Program-made: the position numbers and the translations under genes
Part shown: positions 43,635 through 51,317 of the stretch, piece by piece
Layout: each line of letters opens with the position of its first letter
Position numbering within the stretch: the stretch's first letter is position 1
Assembly (NCBI GenBank): GCA_017302015.1
Contig: JAFLEE010000007.1
Location: forward strand, 1 to 64,000
Length of the DNA stretch: 64,000 nucleotides
Reading direction: 5' to 3'
Source of the DNA: Spirochaetota bacterium
GTDB lineage: Bacteria; Spirochaetota; UBA12135; COTS27; JAFLEE01
Notes under the pieces: generated by a model
Database searches by the model: none
Told to the model about the DNA's origin: nothing
The model's input: only the letters and a program-made list of their open reading frames with translations

Positions 43635-45458
43635 ATGCACCGATCCCTGAGCGCCCTCCTCATCCTTTGCATGGTCGCTTTTCCGCAGGAAAAACCCGTG
43701 CCTCCCGGCGGGAAGCGGGTCATCGCCGAAGGCCTGCCCTTCCGGCTCCAAGCCGGCAAAGACGGCCAGGCGCAGATCGAAAAGGTCGCGGTGGAGGGCC
43801 AACTGTTTCGGGAAGCCCTGCGGGCCGAAACCATCGTTCGGCCCCCTTCCTCCTACGCCCTCCAACTCGTCACCCGCCTCACCGAACCCGTGAAGAAGGG
43901 CGATGTCATGCTCCTGGTGTTTTGGATCCGGGCCGTGAAGACCAGCACCGAAAACGCCCTCGCGAGCACGGCCGCGGTGGTAGAGAAGTCGGGCCCCGAC
44001 TACGAGAAATCGGTCTCCAGCATGGTTCTCGCGCCCTACCAATGGACGCGCTTCACGATCCCCTTCACGATGAAGGCGGACTACGAAAGCGGCGGCGCCG
44101 CGCTTAATTTCCACCTGGGCTATCCGCCCCAGGCCTTCGAATTGGCCTCGGTGGAACTACTGGACTACGGCCGTTCGCTCGCGATCGAGGCCCTCCCCAA
44201 GACGGCCATCAAACTCGACTACCCGGGCCGGAAACTGGACGCCCCCTGGCGCAAGGCGGCCGAGGAGCGAATCGAGAAGATCCGCAAGGGCGATCTCTGG
44301 GTCGCCGTGAAGGACAAGGCTGGCCGGCCCGTCCCCGGCGCCGAGATCGCCGTCTCGATGAAGCGCCACGCCTTCGGCTTCGGCACCGCGGTCTCGGCCC
44401 GCCTCTTCATGGACCCCGGGGAAGTCGGCGCCAAGTACCGCGGCACGCTCTTCGCCCATTACAATAAGGTCGTGCTCGAGAACGACCTGAAATGGCCCAG
44501 CTGGGACGCGGGCCGTTTCGGCACGACGGAGAAGGCCCAGAAGGCCTACGCCGATACACTCGAGACGGTGCGCATCCTCAACGCCAGCAATGTCCAGGTG
44601 CGGGGCCATTGCCTCGTCTGGCCCTCGTGGAAATTGCTCCCGGCCCCGGTCCGGGCCCTCTCCAACGACGCCTCCGCGCTCTCGCGCGCCATCAGCAACC
44701 ACATCCTCGACGAGGTCGGCATCCTGAAGGGCCAATGCGCCGAGTGGGACGTGGTAAACGAGGCCTTCAATAACCACAACGTCACCGACTTCCTCGGGGG
44801 CGGGCCCGAGAGTTTCCGCATCATCGCCGATTGGTATCGCCTGGTGCGCGCCACCGACCCCAAGCCCCTTCTGTTCGTCAACGATTACAGCATCCTCTCC
44901 AGCGGGGGGAACGACGCGCCCCATATCGAGGCCTACGAACGCCTCATCCGCTTTCTCCTGAAGGAGCGCGCGCCCCTCGACGGCATCGGCCTGCAATCCC
45001 ACATGGCCACGCTCGTCCCCCCCGAAACCCTGCTGGCCGTCCTCGACCGCTTCGCCGTCCACGGGCTCTCGATCCAGTCCACCGAGTTCGACATCAATAA
45101 CGACGATGACGAGGCCGCCCAGGGCGATTACCTGCGGGATTTCTGCACGGCCCTCTTCAGCCATGCCAGCGTCACGGGCATCGTGATGTGGGGCTTCTGG
45201 GAATCGGCCCATTGGCTGCCCAAGGGCGCCCTCTGGCGCAAAAATTGGGAGATCAAGCCCAATGGGCAGGCTTGGCGCGACCTCATCTATAAGACCTGGT
45301 GGACGGAAGCCTCCGGAAGGAGCGGCGCGGATGGGGCGCTTAAAACCCGCGGATTCCTGGGCGACTACGAGGTCACGGTCCAACACGCCGGGAAAACGAA
45401 GCGCGTTCCCGCGCGGATCGAAAAAGAGGGGAGCCGCCTGGAGGTCGTTCTCGATTAG
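43635..45458 (+). CDS. GH10 endo-1,4-beta-xylanase, exported
   Basis: A 607-residue exported enzyme cleaving the xylan backbone. A signal peptide (LSALLILCMVAFP) leads into a CBM-like beta-sandwich (about 25-185), then a GH10 TIM barrel (about 210-560). The acid/base is Glu376 (WDVVNEAF) and the nucleophile Glu484 (IQSTEFDI); RGHCLVWPSW and GIVMWGFWESAHW are other GH10 landmarks. The RGHCLVWPSW motif has Cys where RGHTLVWH is usual, a conservative change near the -1 site. A short beta domain ends the protein. AAGGAG is 8 bases upstream. Xylose/arabinose released could feed the isomerase-family gene 233 bases downstream. Confidence 0.92.
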   Translation: MHRSLSALLILCMVAFPQEKPVPPGGKRVIAEGLPFRLQAGKDGQAQIEKVAVEGQLFREALRAETIVRPPSSYALQLVTRLTEPVKKGDVMLLVFWIRAVKTSTENALASTAAVVEKSGPDYEKSVSSMVLAPYQWTRFTIPFTMKADYESGGAALNFHLGYPPQAFELASVELLDYGRSLAIEALPKTAIKLDYPGRKLDAPWRKAAEERIEKIRKGDLWVAVKDKAGRPVPGAEIAVSMKRHAFGFGTAVSARLFMDPGEVGAKYRGTLFAHYNKVVLENDLKWPSWDAGRFGTTEKAQKAYADTLETVRILNASNVQVRGHCLVWPSWKLLPAPVRALSNDASALSRAISNHILDEVGILKGQCAEWDVVNEAFNNHNVTDFLGGGPESFRIIADWYRLVRATDPKPLLFVNDYSILSSGGNDAPHIEAYERLIRFLLKERAPLDGIGLQSHMATLVPPETLLAVLDRFAVHGLSIQSTEFDINNDDDEAAQGDYLRDFCTALFSHASVTGIVMWGFWESAHWLPKGALWRKNWEIKPNGQAWRDLIYKTWWTEASGRSGADGALKTRGFLGDYEVTVQHAGKTKRVPARIEKEGSRLEVVLD

Positions 45459-45691
45459 GGCTCCTGGGTGGGGCGGAGACCTCGCGCGCAATCGCGAACG
45501 CGGGGCCCCCTCCGTCATGGACAAAACCGTCGCCCCCCGTCCCCCCGCTCGGTCCACCCCGATCCACCATGCCCCCGGGGCCCATCCGTACCATAATTCG
45601 GGCATCCCAAGGGGATCTTCGGGCGGTCGGAAGGCCTCGCCGAAGCCGTTCCCTGGGAATTCGACATCCCAAACCGCTTCACGGAGCCCCC

Positions 45692-47152
45692 ATGAGCAAG
45701 AACCCCATCGAACGCAAGAAACCCCGCACCGCCCGCGTCGGCCTCTTCGGCGTCGGCCACCAGATCTATTGGAGCCAGTTCGAGGGCCTGCTGCCCAATC
45801 TGATGGGCTACCACGAGATCCTCAAAAAACGCCTGCAGGCCATGGGGGTGGAGGTGGTGGATATCGGCATGGTCGACACAAGCCAGGCCGCCTACGCGGC
45901 GGCCGCCAAACTCCGGTCGGGCGAACTCGACCTCCTCTTCTGCAATATGCTCACCTACGCCACGAGTTCCGTCTTCGCGCCCATCCTGCGCGACGTACCG
46001 GTGCCCATGGTGCTCGTCGCCCTCCAGCCCAAATCGGCCCTGGACTACACCAAGGCCAGCACCTTCATGCAGCTCGAGAACGACAATATCTGCTCGGTGC
46101 CCGAGTTCACAGGGGTGGCCGTGCGGCTGAACCGCAAGATCCACGACGTGGTGATCGGGAAACTCCACGACGACCCCAAGGCCGACGGGGAACTCGCGGC
46201 GTGGTGCGACGTGGCCAAGGTGCTCCACGACCTGCGCGGGGCTCGAATCGGCCTCATGGGCCACGTGCTCGAGGCGATGTACGACATGCACGCCGACCCC
46301 ACCGCCGTGAGCGCCGCCTTCGGGGTGCACGTGCCCCTCCTCGAGATCGACGACCTCATGGCCTGCGCCGCCGAGGTCACCGAGGGCGAAGTGAAGGAGA
46401 AGATCCGCGTCATCGAGTCGCTCTTCGATTTCCCCGACCCCAAGAGCGACCCCGTCACCCGCAAGCTCACCCCGGAAGACCTGGAGCAGGCGGCCAAGAG
46501 CGCCTGCGCCCTGGACCGCCTCACGGCGAAGTTCGAGCTCACCGGCCTCGCCTATTATTACGACGGCCTCCCCGATTCCCCCCAGCGCAAGCTCGCCACC
46601 ACCCTCATGGTGGGCAATTCCATCCTGCTCGCCCAGGGCTTCCCCATGTGCGGCGAGTTCGACCTCAAGACGAACCTCGCCATGCTCATCATGGACCGCA
46701 TGGGCATCGGCGGCTCCTTCGCCGAGTTCCACCCCTTCGATTTCGACGGCGACTTCATCCTCGTGGGCCACGACGGGCCCCACCACCTCGCCATCGCCGA
46801 GGGCAAACCGGTGCTGCGCAGCCTCACCAAGTACCACGGGAAGCCCGGCAGCGGCGCGGGGGTCGAGTTCAAGATCAAGGAAGGCCCCCTCACCATGCTC
46901 GGTATCACCCAGAAGGCCGACGGCGGCTTCAAGTTCGTCATCGGCGAGGGCGAGAGCCGCAAGGGGCCCATCCCGCCCACCGGCAACACCAATACCCGCG
47001 GCTTCTTCCCCCCCAATACCCGCGACTTCATCAAGGCCTGGGTGATGCAGGGGCCCACGCACCATTACGCCCTGGGGATCGGCCACCACGCCAAAACCCT
47101 GGAGAAAATCGCCGGAATCCTCGGGATCGAGGCGGTGGTGGTGAAGGCGTAG
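45692..47152 (+). CDS. L-arabinose/L-fucose isomerase family protein
   Basis: A 486-residue cytoplasmic protein of the AraA/FucI superfamily. The N-terminal domain opens VGLFGVGHQIYWSQFEGLL, typical of distant AraA homologues; metal-ligand candidates are the Glu of CGEFDLKTNLAM, the Glu of GSFAEFHPFDFDG, the His of GHDGPHH and a C-terminal His in THHYALGIGHHA, the same Glu/Glu/His/His set as in AraA. It is divergent from E. coli AraA, so the ketose-aldose pair is uncertain (L-arabinose, L-fucose or another pentose). GGAG is 7 bases upstream. Its position after a xylanase and the GH127 gene elsewhere fit an arabinose role. Confidence 0.8.
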   Translation: MSKNPIERKKPRTARVGLFGVGHQIYWSQFEGLLPNLMGYHEILKKRLQAMGVEVVDIGMVDTSQAAYAAAAKLRSGELDLLFCNMLTYATSSVFAPILRDVPVPMVLVALQPKSALDYTKASTFMQLENDNICSVPEFTGVAVRLNRKIHDVVIGKLHDDPKADGELAAWCDVAKVLHDLRGARIGLMGHVLEAMYDMHADPTAVSAAFGVHVPLLEIDDLMACAAEVTEGEVKEKIRVIESLFDFPDPKSDPVTRKLTPEDLEQAAKSACALDRLTAKFELTGLAYYYDGLPDSPQRKLATTLMVGNSILLAQGFPMCGEFDLKTNLAMLIMDRMGIGGSFAEFHPFDFDGDFILVGHDGPHHLAIAEGKPVLRSLTKYHGKPGSGAGVEFKIKEGPLTMLGITQKADGGFKFVIGEGESRKGPIPPTGNTNTRGFFPPNTRDFIKAWVMQGPTHHYALGIGHHAKTLEKIAGILGIEAVVVKA

Positions 47153-47192
47153 CCGGCGAGTCCTCCGGTTCCGAAAGCCGCGGAACCCCGGT

Positions 47193-48317
47193 TCACGCCA
47201 GGGGACGGCCGCCCCACTCGCGGGTCAGGTCCCGCACCCTCTTGAGGCGCTCCCAAGGCGTGCGGATATTCGTCTGGCAGGACGTGCTTAGGATCATGCG
47301 CCTTCTGGAGGCCCGGGCGAAGAAACCCCGATAGAACGCCGTCAAAGCCTCTTCACTCGGCATCTCCTGCTCCGCCGCGGAAAACCCGCCGTTAAAGACG
47401 AAGTTCGGGGCGCAAGCCTGCGCCTCGTCCACCCACCAGTCTCCCAAGGGGGGATGGGAGACGCCTTCCAGCCCCGTGACCCCCGCCTGCGCAAAGAAGG
47501 GCCCGAGTTGGCGTAGTTGGCCGCAGGCGTGAACCCAGAGGTATTTCCCCTTCTGCCGGAGGAGGTCGGCGGCTTCCCGGACATAGGGCAGCCAGAATCG
47601 CTCGAGGATCCCGGGGGCATAGAAGGGCGTATCCACATTGTCCATCAAGATGACCGATACGACCCGGGGATGTTCCGCGAGGGCACGGATCGCGGGGTGG
47701 AGTTTCCCCCAAAACGCGTCGCAATAGGTTTGCGCCGCCTCCGGGTCGTCGGTGAGGAAATAGCAGGCGGCTTCCATGCCGAACTCGTGGTGGAGCTGCT
47801 TAAGCGGCGAGCAGCCCGCCGTCACGTTCACGAGCCCGTCCTCCCCGACCCGCTCGTCGAGGGCCTCGAAGGCCGCCGCATCGAAGCGGAACTCCCGTTG
47901 GTCTAGGCGCCAGAGGGCCGCCTTCCCGTCCCGATCCCAATCCTTCACCGGGTATTCGTCCACATGCCCCGTACTCTGGGCCCGCTGCTCGCGGTAGACG
48001 GAACTCAGGCAGCCATGGGGGGTCTCGACATGGGTCACCCGGCGTTCCCCCAGCGGGGTCTCCTCGACCTCCGTCTTCGGTCGGGCCACGGTGTCCCGGA
48101 ACTCTAATCCCGCCCCCAGGTTCCTGCTGAAGACATCGCAGCCGAGGGCCTTCATCGCCCCGAGATAATCCGCGCCCGCGAGTTCCTTCGGCAGCGTTTG
48201 CAATCGCTCATGGTGGTCGAACCATTGTTTGAAATTGGGACTGAAGGGAACCCAGGCCGGTTCCTCGCCGCGGAGCACCCTAAGCAGATTTTCCCGCCGG
48301 GTGGGTCGGGCGCTCAT
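47193..48317 (-). CDS. Uroporphyrinogen decarboxylase-like (MtaA/CmuA-type) protein
   Basis: A 374-residue TIM-barrel protein of the URO-D superfamily. It has the zinc-binding HxC...C pattern of cobamide-dependent methyltransferases (WVHACGQL and later STSCQT) rather than the substrate-binding Arg residues of true HemE near the N terminus. Such homologues are frequent in polysaccharide-degrading bacteria, often next to oxidoreductases, with unknown substrate; demethylation is one hypothesis. It overlaps the dioxygenase gene by ATGA (48314-48317), so it is second in a two-gene operon. Confidence 0.82.
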   Translation of the reverse strand: MSARPTRRENLLRVLRGEEPAWVPFSPNFKQWFDHHERLQTLPKELAGADYLGAMKALGCDVFSRNLGAGLEFRDTVARPKTEVEETPLGERRVTHVETPHGCLSSVYREQRAQSTGHVDEYPVKDWDRDGKAALWRLDQREFRFDAAAFEALDERVGEDGLVNVTAGCSPLKQLHHEFGMEAACYFLTDDPEAAQTYCDAFWGKLHPAIRALAEHPRVVSVILMDNVDTPFYAPGILERFWLPYVREAADLLRQKGKYLWVHACGQLRQLGPFFAQAGVTGLEGVSHPPLGDWWVDEAQACAPNFVFNGGFSAAEQEMPSEEALTAFYRGFFARASRRRMILSTSCQTNIRTPWERLKRVRDLTREWGGRPLA

Positions 48318-49132
48318 GGGCGGGCTCCCGATGGCGCGGCGAAGGAAACTCCGGGGGCCGGGCGGCCCGGCTCGGGAACCTTCGCGCCCCCCCGCAAGAG
48401 GCGATCCCCCGCCAAGCCGCCTTGGCCGGCGCCGCGCCCGTTCGGGTCATAGTCCACGATGAACGACCTCCTGCTTTTATCCGATCGATTGGGCGCCGAA
48501 TAATGCCAGGTGAGCACGTGGAAAAAGAGCATGGACCCCGGCTTCATGGGGGCGACGCGCACGCGGTCGCCCGGCACCCGGGCGGCCTCGATCTGGAGTT
48601 CGCGGGGGTCCACGTGGGGCACGAAACCCCCGCGGTGCGAGCCCGGAACGAGTTGCATACAGCCGTTCTCTTCCGTCGCCTCGTCGAGGGCGAGCCAGCA
48701 CGTCACCTGTTCGGGCCGGGTGCCTTGCCAATAGGCCCAGTCCTGGTGCCAGGGTTTGGCGCTTCCATGCCGGGCCGGCTTGAACATCACCTTGCTGGAA
48801 TGGTAATGGAGGGTCGGGCCGATGAGATCCTCCACGGCATCGAGGAGGTCCGGGTGCTCTACGAGGGCCGCGAAACGTTCGCTATGGCGGTCGATTTCCT
48901 GGATCTTTCGCAGGAGGCCCGGGGCCAGGGGGGCTCCCTCCTGGATCCCGCCCCCGGCGGGGCGTTGGAGATTAAACCCCCCGGCGTCGCCTTCGAGGCC
49001 CCGGGCGCCGTCCGACAAGCGGTCGAGTTCGGCGCACAAGGCTTGGATCAATTCCTGCGGGAAAAAGCCTTCAACGATGAGGTAGCCTTCCTCCTCGTAT
49101 CGCCGCTTCTGCTCGAGGGTCAATCGTTTCAT
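48314..49132 (-). CDS. Phytanoyl-CoA dioxygenase family protein
   Basis: A 272-residue Fe(II)/2-oxoglutarate-dependent oxygenase. The iron ligands are His and Asp in KPWHQDWAYW and the distal His in LTWHYSAPNRS, followed by the Arg for 2-oxoglutarate. NGCMQLVPGSHRGG is a family signature. GGGGAGG lies 6 bases before ATG 49132, which rules out the longer frame. It is co-transcribed with the URO-D-like gene and divergent from an AraC regulator with 119 bases between starts. Hydroxylation of a small molecule, perhaps an osmolyte or methylated sugar derivative, is possible; substrate unknown. Confidence 0.87.
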   Translation of the reverse strand: MKRLTLEQKRRYEEEGYLIVEGFFPQELIQALCAELDRLSDGARGLEGDAGGFNLQRPAGGGIQEGAPLAPGLLRKIQEIDRHSERFAALVEHPDLLDAVEDLIGPTLHYHSSKVMFKPARHGSAKPWHQDWAYWQGTRPEQVTCWLALDEATEENGCMQLVPGSHRGGFVPHVDPRELQIEAARVPGDRVRVAPMKPGSMLFFHVLTWHYSAPNRSDKSRRSFIVDYDPNGRGAGQGGLAGDRLLRGGAKVPEPGRPAPGVSFAAPSGARP

Positions 49133-49233
49133 CCGGTCCTCCCCGCGAACCCGGGCATCGTCCCAGGCGATGGTTCGCGATCCATGAGGGTAGTCCGCCC
49201 GGCCCCTGGCCGCCATGGCGGCGCGGGGAGAAA

Positions 49234-49255
49234 ACATGTCATATTGGGGACATGT
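49234..49255. promoter_or_regulatory. Inverted repeat overlapping the AraC start, candidate operator
   Basis: ACATGTC (49234-49240) and GACATGT (49249-49255) form a perfect 7-bp inverted repeat with an 8-base spacer, overlapping the start codon at 49252 and a -10-like CATATT (49240-49245), between two divergent genes. Autoregulation is a natural reading. Confidence 0.5.
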
Positions 49256-50094
49256 CCGACGAGAGGACGCGTTCCCTTTCCCGGTTCCTCGCGGAGCACC
49301 CCTGCCGCAGCGGGGCGCCCGCCCTGTTCCATTGCGCGGCGGGTTGGTCCTACCCGCCGCGCGTCGCCCCCGATTTCCATCTTTGGCGGGTGCGGCGCGG
49401 GGGCGCCGACTTTTCCATCGCCGGATCTAAACGAAGCGCGGTCCCCGGATCCTGGGTGCTCTTCTGCCCGGGCGACCCCGTGCAAGCGGTTTCCACCGGG
49501 CGGGTTCCGCTTGAGGTCCTCACGCTCCATTTCGCCCCCGATCCCGTCACCGCCTTGGCGCCCGTCCAGTTCCCCCGGATTTTCGCCCTCAAAAACCCGA
49601 AGGTCTCCCGGGATTTCCTGGGCCTCGCCAAGGCCTGGGCCCAAACGGAGCATCCGCGGGAAGAAGCGAACTTACGCCACCAGGCCTTCCTCACGAAATT
49701 GCTGGGCGCGCTCCTCGAGGAGGGCCTCCTTTCGTGGGTCGCCCCCAAGGAATTGGAACCGGGCCTGCGGAAAGTCCAGCGGGCCCTCGCCTACCTGGAG
49801 AAGCGTTTGGAGGCCCGCACGCGCATCGCCGACCTCGCCGAGGCCCTCGGCGTCGAACGGAGCACCGTCACCCATCTCTTTCGGCGCCATTTGGGGATGG
49901 CCCCCGCGGCCTGGCTGCGCCGCAGGCGCCTCCAACGCTCCCGAAGCTTCCTCGAGGCCGGGCTTTCCGTCACTGAGACCGCCCGTCGCTGCGGCTTCCC
50001 CGATGCCTTCACCTATTCGAAGGCCTTCAAGGCCTGTTTCGGGATGGCCCCTCGGGAGGCCCGGCGGCCGAGCGGAATCACGGATACCTATTGA
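49252..50094 (+). CDS. AraC family transcriptional regulator
   Basis: A 280-residue regulator with a cupin-like N-terminal domain (FHLWRVRRGGADFSI; PGSWVLFCPGDPVQAV) and a C-terminal double helix-turn-helix (IADLAEALGVERSTVTHLF; VTETARRCGFPDAFTYSKAF followed by KACFGMAPREAR). Divergent from the dioxygenase/URO-D operon, which it probably controls. There is no Shine-Dalgarno sequence; CATATT lies 6 bases before the ATG, matching the leaderless pattern of the AraC gene at 16899. Confidence 0.9.
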   Translation: MSDERTRSLSRFLAEHPCRSGAPALFHCAAGWSYPPRVAPDFHLWRVRRGGADFSIAGSKRSAVPGSWVLFCPGDPVQAVSTGRVPLEVLTLHFAPDPVTALAPVQFPRIFALKNPKVSRDFLGLAKAWAQTEHPREEANLRHQAFLTKLLGALLEEGLLSWVAPKELEPGLRKVQRALAYLEKRLEARTRIADLAEALGVERSTVTHLFRRHLGMAPAAWLRRRRLQRSRSFLEAGLSVTETARRCGFPDAFTYSKAFKACFGMAPREARRPSGITDTY

Positions 50095-50354
50095 TCGGAG
50101 CGCCGAGTTCTTACCCCGCGAAGCGAGAAAAGGGGCGGGTGAACCCCACCAAACACTTCCATTTGCCGGAAAGAACCCGCGCATATAGCGGAAAACCCTG
50201 ATCATCCCACACGTTAGCCGTAGGCTTCCTCCGGAGCCCTTGATCGGGCGCTCCATTAGTTGTATCATCGTGCATCGGGTAGCCCTTGGGCCCCGGTAAT
50301 TCAATGCGGTGCCTCGCGGGATCCCCCGTGCGCTTGGTTCCGCTTGGCAGCATA

Positions 50355-50801
50355 ATGGAAGAAAACCTCCTCGCGATCTTCGATTTCGCCATCCGGGAAG
50401 AAGAGGGGGCCAAACTCCTCTATACCCACGCGGCGGGCCTCACCGAGGATATGCTGGCCAGCCATCTCCTGAACGAACTCGCCGGTATCGAAGAGGAGCA
50501 CGCCGAAAAACTCCGCCATTTCCGCGATGGCCATTCGGCCGATCCGGGCGCCAGCATCGCAGGGCCCGCCTTGAAGCTCGCCGATTACCGGGTGGAAGGC
50601 GCCCCCGGCCCCCACTCCCGCCTGGAGGAGATCCTGAGTTTCGCCGTCCATTCCGAGGACCGATCCTATAAACTGTATAGCGAGCTGGCGGATCGGTTTT
50701 CCATCCCCGAAGGCGCCCAACTCCTTCGTGAACTCGCCGCGGAAGAACTGCAGCACAAGAACCACCTTTCAAGTCTCTACCGCACCGCGTTCGCTAAATA
50801 A
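50355..50801 (+). CDS. Ferritin-like/rubrerythrin-type diiron protein
   Basis: A 148-residue four-helix protein. Two ExxH motifs, EEEH at 46-49 and ELQH at 131-134, with Glu near residue 16 and in SEDRSYKLY, are the diiron ligands of the rubrerythrin/ferritin-like class; there is no rubredoxin Cys motif. Such proteins reduce peroxide or store iron. It has no clear Shine-Dalgarno sequence (ATG 50355 chosen as start of the family homology; an upstream GTG-like frame is unlikely) and is followed by a terminator. The 260 bases before it show nothing else. Confidence 0.82.
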   Translation: MEENLLAIFDFAIREEEGAKLLYTHAAGLTEDMLASHLLNELAGIEEEHAEKLRHFRDGHSADPGASIAGPALKLADYRVEGAPGPHSRLEEILSFAVHSEDRSYKLYSELADRFSIPEGAQLLRELAAEELQHKNHLSSLYRTAFAK

Positions 50802-50836
50802 CCCTTCGGAGCCCTGCCCAAGACTTCGACCTCCGT

Positions 50837-50867
50837 GAGCCCCGCCCATCGCGGGGCTCCATTTTTT
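50837..50867 (+). terminator. Rho-independent terminator after the ferritin-like gene
   Basis: GAGCCCCGC (50837-50845) pairs perfectly with GCGGGGCTC (50851-50859), 5-base loop, followed by CATTTTTT. Confidence 0.9.
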
Positions 50868-50967
50868 GGGGAAGTGACCAAGGATTCATCATGGGGTCCA
50901 TCATGCCCGGCGACCCGGCAAGGATTCCTGGCGTTATTCGTGCATCGAACGCTCCAGACGCGACTCC

Positions 50968-51216
50968 CATCCCATCGCTCGCCTGATTGCGCCTTCCTGG
51001 CGCGGCGACCGATTGATGGCCTCCTGTCATCCCGTCGGTCGCCTGATTGCGCCTTCCTAGCGCGGCGACCGATTGATGGCCTCCTGTCATCCCGTCGGTC
51101 GCCTGATTGCGCCTTCCTAGCGCGGCGACCGATTGATGGCCTCCTGTCATCCCGTCGGTCGCCTCATTGCGCCTTCCTGGCGCGGCGACCGATTGATGGC
51201 CTCCTGTCATCCCGTC
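50968..51216. repeat. Tandem array of about four 60-bp hairpin units
   Basis: A 60-bp unit is repeated four times in direct contact; the copies at 51001-51060 and 51061-51120 are identical and the outer ones differ by a few bases. Each unit contains TCGGTCGCC and GGCGACCGA (9-bp perfect arms) with inner GCGC/GCGC, so each can fold into a hairpin. The period is a multiple of three, which keeps spurious frames open on both strands. It lies between the ferritin gene terminator and the promoter of the lyase gene. There are no spacers, so it is not a CRISPR array. Confidence 0.9.
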
Positions 51217-51247
51217 AATGGGGCCCCTTCCCGAACCCGGCTTCGAG

Positions 51248-51296
51248 TTGACATCCCCAGCTGCCTGGAGTATAATTTATAACAACCATTTGGTTG
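51248..51296 (+). promoter_or_regulatory. Consensus promoter and candidate operator of the lyase gene
   Basis: TTGACA (51248-51253), 17 bases, TATAAT (51271-51276): both hexamers match the sigma-70 consensus exactly. CAACCA-TT-TGGTTG (51283-51296) is an inverted repeat just downstream, at the expected transcript start, which suits a repressor operator. Confidence 0.75.
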
Positions 51297-51317
51297 GATT
51301 TACAAACGGAGCCCTCC

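Noticed and set aside
47193-48317. True uroporphyrinogen decarboxylase (HemE)
   Set aside because: It carries the HxC...C zinc motif of methyltransferase-type homologues and is not linked to heme genes.
50968-51216. Possible CRISPR array
   Set aside because: The 60-bp units abut directly with no unique spacers, and no cas genes are present.
50794-51251. Repeat-encoded proteins on both strands across the 60-bp array
   Set aside because: The frames stay open only because the period is a multiple of three; neither has a ribosome-binding site, and one runs through the terminator.
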